From: Candidatus Kaistella beijingensis
Lineage (GTDB): Bacteria > Bacteroidota > Bacteroidia > Flavobacteriales > Weeksellaceae
Assembly: GCF_020084865.1 (NCBI RefSeq)
Contig: NZ_CP071953.1
Location: 1 to 64,000 of the forward strand
Reading direction: 5' to 3'
DNA length: 64,000 nt
The notes below the pieces were generated by a model. That model did not search any database. It was not told where the DNA came from and saw only the letters and a list, made by a program, of their open reading frames with translations. A program made the translations under genes and the position numbers. This document shows, piece after piece, positions 62,252-64,000 of this stretch (its first letter is position 1; every line of letters begins with the position of its first letter).

Positions 62252-62259
62252 CAAAAGTA
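62252..62259 (-). promoter_or_regulatory. -7 box TACTTTTG three bases before the deacetylase start
   Basis: Exact TAnnTTTG match, AAT spacer, then ATG 62248. It follows directly on the S46 peptidase terminator. Confidence 0.55.
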
Positions 62260-62263
62260 ATAA

Positions 62264-62293
62264 AAAAATCCACAGAAAATTCTGCGGATTTTT
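62264..62293 (-). terminator. Rho-independent terminator after the S46 peptidase gene
   Basis: About an 11-bp stem (AAATCCGCAGA / TCTGTGGATTT in the minus RNA, one G-U) with a short loop and a T-run. Confidence 0.8.
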
Positions 62294-62324
62294 GTTGTTT
62301 CATGGATCTTTGTTCTTGGCTCTT

Positions 62325-64000
62325 TTACTTCACCACCTTCATTTCATCAATCAACCATCTGGAATTGGCGAATTTATCAATGATGAAAAGAATATACTTC
62401 GTATCCACCATAATATTTCTGGAGAATTTTGGGTCGTAGTTAATGTCGCTCATCGTTCCTTCCCATTGTCTATCGAAGTTTAGTCCGATCAAGTTTCCAT
62501 ACGCATCCAAAGCCGGACTTCCAGAATTTCCACCAGTAGTGTGGTTTGTTGCCGTAAAGTTTACCGGAACATCACCGTTTGAATTTTTGTAAATTCCGTA
62601 ATCTTTTTTGTTGTAAAGTTCGATGAGTTTTTTCGGTAAATCAAACTCGTAATCTCCCGGAATATATTTTTCGATAACACCGCTTAAATGGGTTTGATAA
62701 CCGTAATACAAAGCATCTCTCGGATTGGAACCAGCAACTTTTCCATAAGTTACACGAAGAGTTGAGTTCGCATCAGGGAAAAATTTGCGGTCTTTATCGG
62801 TTTCCATTTGTTGCGCCATAAATTTCTTCTGGTTGGCGTCAATTTGCTGTTGTAAAGAGGATACTTTCCCATCGGTAGAAGTCATGTAACCTTCTCTGAG
62901 AGCGGAAAATAACTTCATCAAAGGATCATTCTTTAAATTTTGAACCAACGCATTTTGGTCAGCAAAAACTTTATTAATGTCCGAATAAGTTGTTGCTCCA
63001 TTCATGGAACCTCTTCCCGTAATCACAGAATTTTTGGATAAATTTTCGATGGTTTGAAGATTTTGAGCCTCGTTTTTATATTGCTCAAAACCAGCTGGTA
63101 AAAACTGTTTCGGAGCTTTGTTGGCGTAATGCGCAAGCAATTTTGCTGTTACTTTTGCATCCAATTCAGCATCAAAGTCTTTGTAAACTCCCGAAAGTCT
63201 GTTTTTGAAACCTTCCAAAGTTTTTGCATCCATTTTTCCGGCTTCTACAGCTGCGATAAAATTGTAATAGTTATTGGCAAGAGTTAAAGTTTCAGCGTTT
63301 CTCACGGTTTCGCCATAATAAGCTCGGTTCAACGCATAAGGAGCTTGTTCGTTGTAAAGTCGGTTCAGCTCATCCAAAGTTGTTTTCACGGCAGGATTTT
63401 TTGAAATCAGCATCTGCTCATATTTTTGCTTTTTTCCTGCGGCATCAGATTTTGTGAGTCCTTCTACTTCACCTTTCCATTTTTTCCAAGAGTTTGCGAT
63501 GCTTGCATATTTTGAGGCATATTTTATCTTTGTTGCAGCATCAGAACGCATTTTTTCGTCCAAAGTTTTCAACGCGATGTCTCGAACGCTAATCATTGCA
63601 GGATCAATCTCGGTTCTGATTTTTTCTACCGCAATTGCGGGTAAATATTCCTGCGTTCTCCCTGGAAATCCATAAACAAATGTAAAATCTCCCTCTTTTT
63701 TCTCCTTCATAGAAACCGGAAGAAAATGTTTCGGCTTATAAGGAATGTTGTCTTTGCTGTATTCTGCAGGTTTGTTGTTTTTGTCGGCATAAATTCTAAA
63801 CATCGAAAAATCGCCTGTGTGGCGTGGAAAAACCCAATTATCGGTATCCGAACCATATTTCCCGATAGAACTTGGCGGAGCTCCCACCAAACGTACATCT
63901 TTGTAGGTTTCTATAATGTACGCGTAGTATTTGTTTCCGTAATACATCGGTTTTACAGAAATCGTTTGATAGCTTTCAATTTTCTGAGATTTTTTGTAAT
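62325..64000 (-). CDS. S46 family dipeptidyl-peptidase, DPP11-like; 5' end outside the window
   Basis: 558 codons are visible; the frame stays open to base 64000 (...QKIESYQTISVKP-MYYG), so the start lies beyond the window and full-length members are about 710-720 aa. Visible parts are the catalytic Asp region GSDTDNWVFPRHTGDFSMFRIY and the nucleophile in TTGGNSGSPALDA. Counting from the GNSG Ser, Arg lies at +18 (NFDRQWEG), the position of Arg673 in Porphyromonas DPP11, which reads acidic P1 residues; DPP7 has Gly there. So release of X-Asp/X-Glu dipeptides in the periplasm is predicted. The catalytic His is outside the window. Confidence 0.9.
   Translation of the reverse strand, partial: YKKSQKIESYQTISVKPMYYGNKYYAYIIETYKDVRLVGAPPSSIGKYGSDTDNWVFPRHTGDFSMFRIYADKNNKPAEYSKDNIPYKPKHFLPVSMKEKKEGDFTFVYGFPGRTQEYLPAIAVEKIRTEIDPAMISVRDIALKTLDEKMRSDAATKIKYASKYASIANSWKKWKGEVEGLTKSDAAGKKQKYEQMLISKNPAVKTTLDELNRLYNEQAPYALNRAYYGETVRNAETLTLANNYYNFIAAVEAGKMDAKTLEGFKNRLSGVYKDFDAELDAKVTAKLLAHYANKAPKQFLPAGFEQYKNEAQNLQTIENLSKNSVITGRGSMNGATTYSDINKVFADQNALVQNLKNDPLMKLFSALREGYMTSTDGKVSSLQQQIDANQKKFMAQQMETDKDRKFFPDANSTLRVTYGKVAGSNPRDALYYGYQTHLSGVIEKYIPGDYEFDLPKKLIELYNKKDYGIYKNSNGDVPVNFTATNHTTGGNSGSPALDAYGNLIGLNFDRQWEGTMSDINYDPKFSRNIMVDTKYILFIIDKFANSRWLIDEMKVVK

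Overview
The window reads as a chromosomal segment of a Bacteroidota bacterium of the order Flavobacteriales, most like the Chryseobacterium/Kaistella group. Evidence: AT-rich DNA, genes for the type IX secretion and gliding machinery (porU, porV, gldJ), a Sus-type starch locus, an S46 dipeptidyl-peptidase, lipoproteins with short leader peptides, no Shine-Dalgarno signals, and repeated matches to the Bacteroidota promoter -7 box TAnnTTTG. Base 1 is the first base of dnaA, so the assembly was probably opened next to the replication origin; the origin itself is not visible.

Layout. 1-4.4 kb: dnaA, a low-molecular-weight phosphatase, a tetrapyrrole-methylase-type methyltransferase, then on the minus strand a lipoprotein, an Mpo1-like membrane protein and an FMN reductase. 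4.5-17.7 kb: a minus-strand malto-oligosaccharide locus, in transcription order susC, susD, two SusE-like lipoproteins, an intra-locus terminator, GH97 alpha-glucosidase, GH13 maltodextrinase, an NTF2-like secreted protein and an SLC45-type sugar/cation symporter. 18-21 kb: metG and, convergent, a DUF808 protein. 21.1-29 kb: a structured mini-transcript with a 26-codon ORF, then purM, purN, an AraC regulator, purH, purD and guaA. 29-32.6 kb: a DEAD-box helicase, a frameshifted SGNH hydrolase and ahcY. 32.9-39.2 kb: a tripartite RND efflux operon preceded by a small hypothetical membrane protein. 39.2-42.2 kb: a phosphopantetheinyl transferase and an FUSC/YccS-like membrane protein. 42.3-50.5 kb: porV and porU divergent from gldJ and murF. 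50.5-52.3 kb: NUDIX hydrolase, SRPBCC protein, ABC ATPase. 52.4-52.7 kb: tRNA-Ser, tRNA-Pro and tRNA-Arg. 52.9-60 kb: peptidoglycan amidase, aspA, M16 peptidase, DUF5723 protein. 60-64 kb: a candidate small RNA, a GNAT protein coupled to a polysaccharide deacetylase, and an S46 peptidase cut by the window end.

How it fits together. The Sus locus would bind starch at the surface (SusD/SusE), import oligosaccharides through SusC, cleave them in the periplasm (GH13, GH97) and carry the products across the inner membrane (SLC45). PorU, PorV and GldJ serve secretion of other proteins. The pur-gua cluster provides late steps of purine synthesis.

The less ordinary signals are non-coding. Five genes have a -7 box only 3-4 nt before the start codon, implying leaderless mRNAs. 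Terminators run directly into the next promoter. Many spacers carry short 'word' repeats with inverted arms, with a different word in each spacer. A structured leader-like RNA with a small ORF precedes purM. A homopolymer frameshift interrupts an otherwise intact SGNH hydrolase. No CRISPR, rRNA, transposase or prophage gene was seen.
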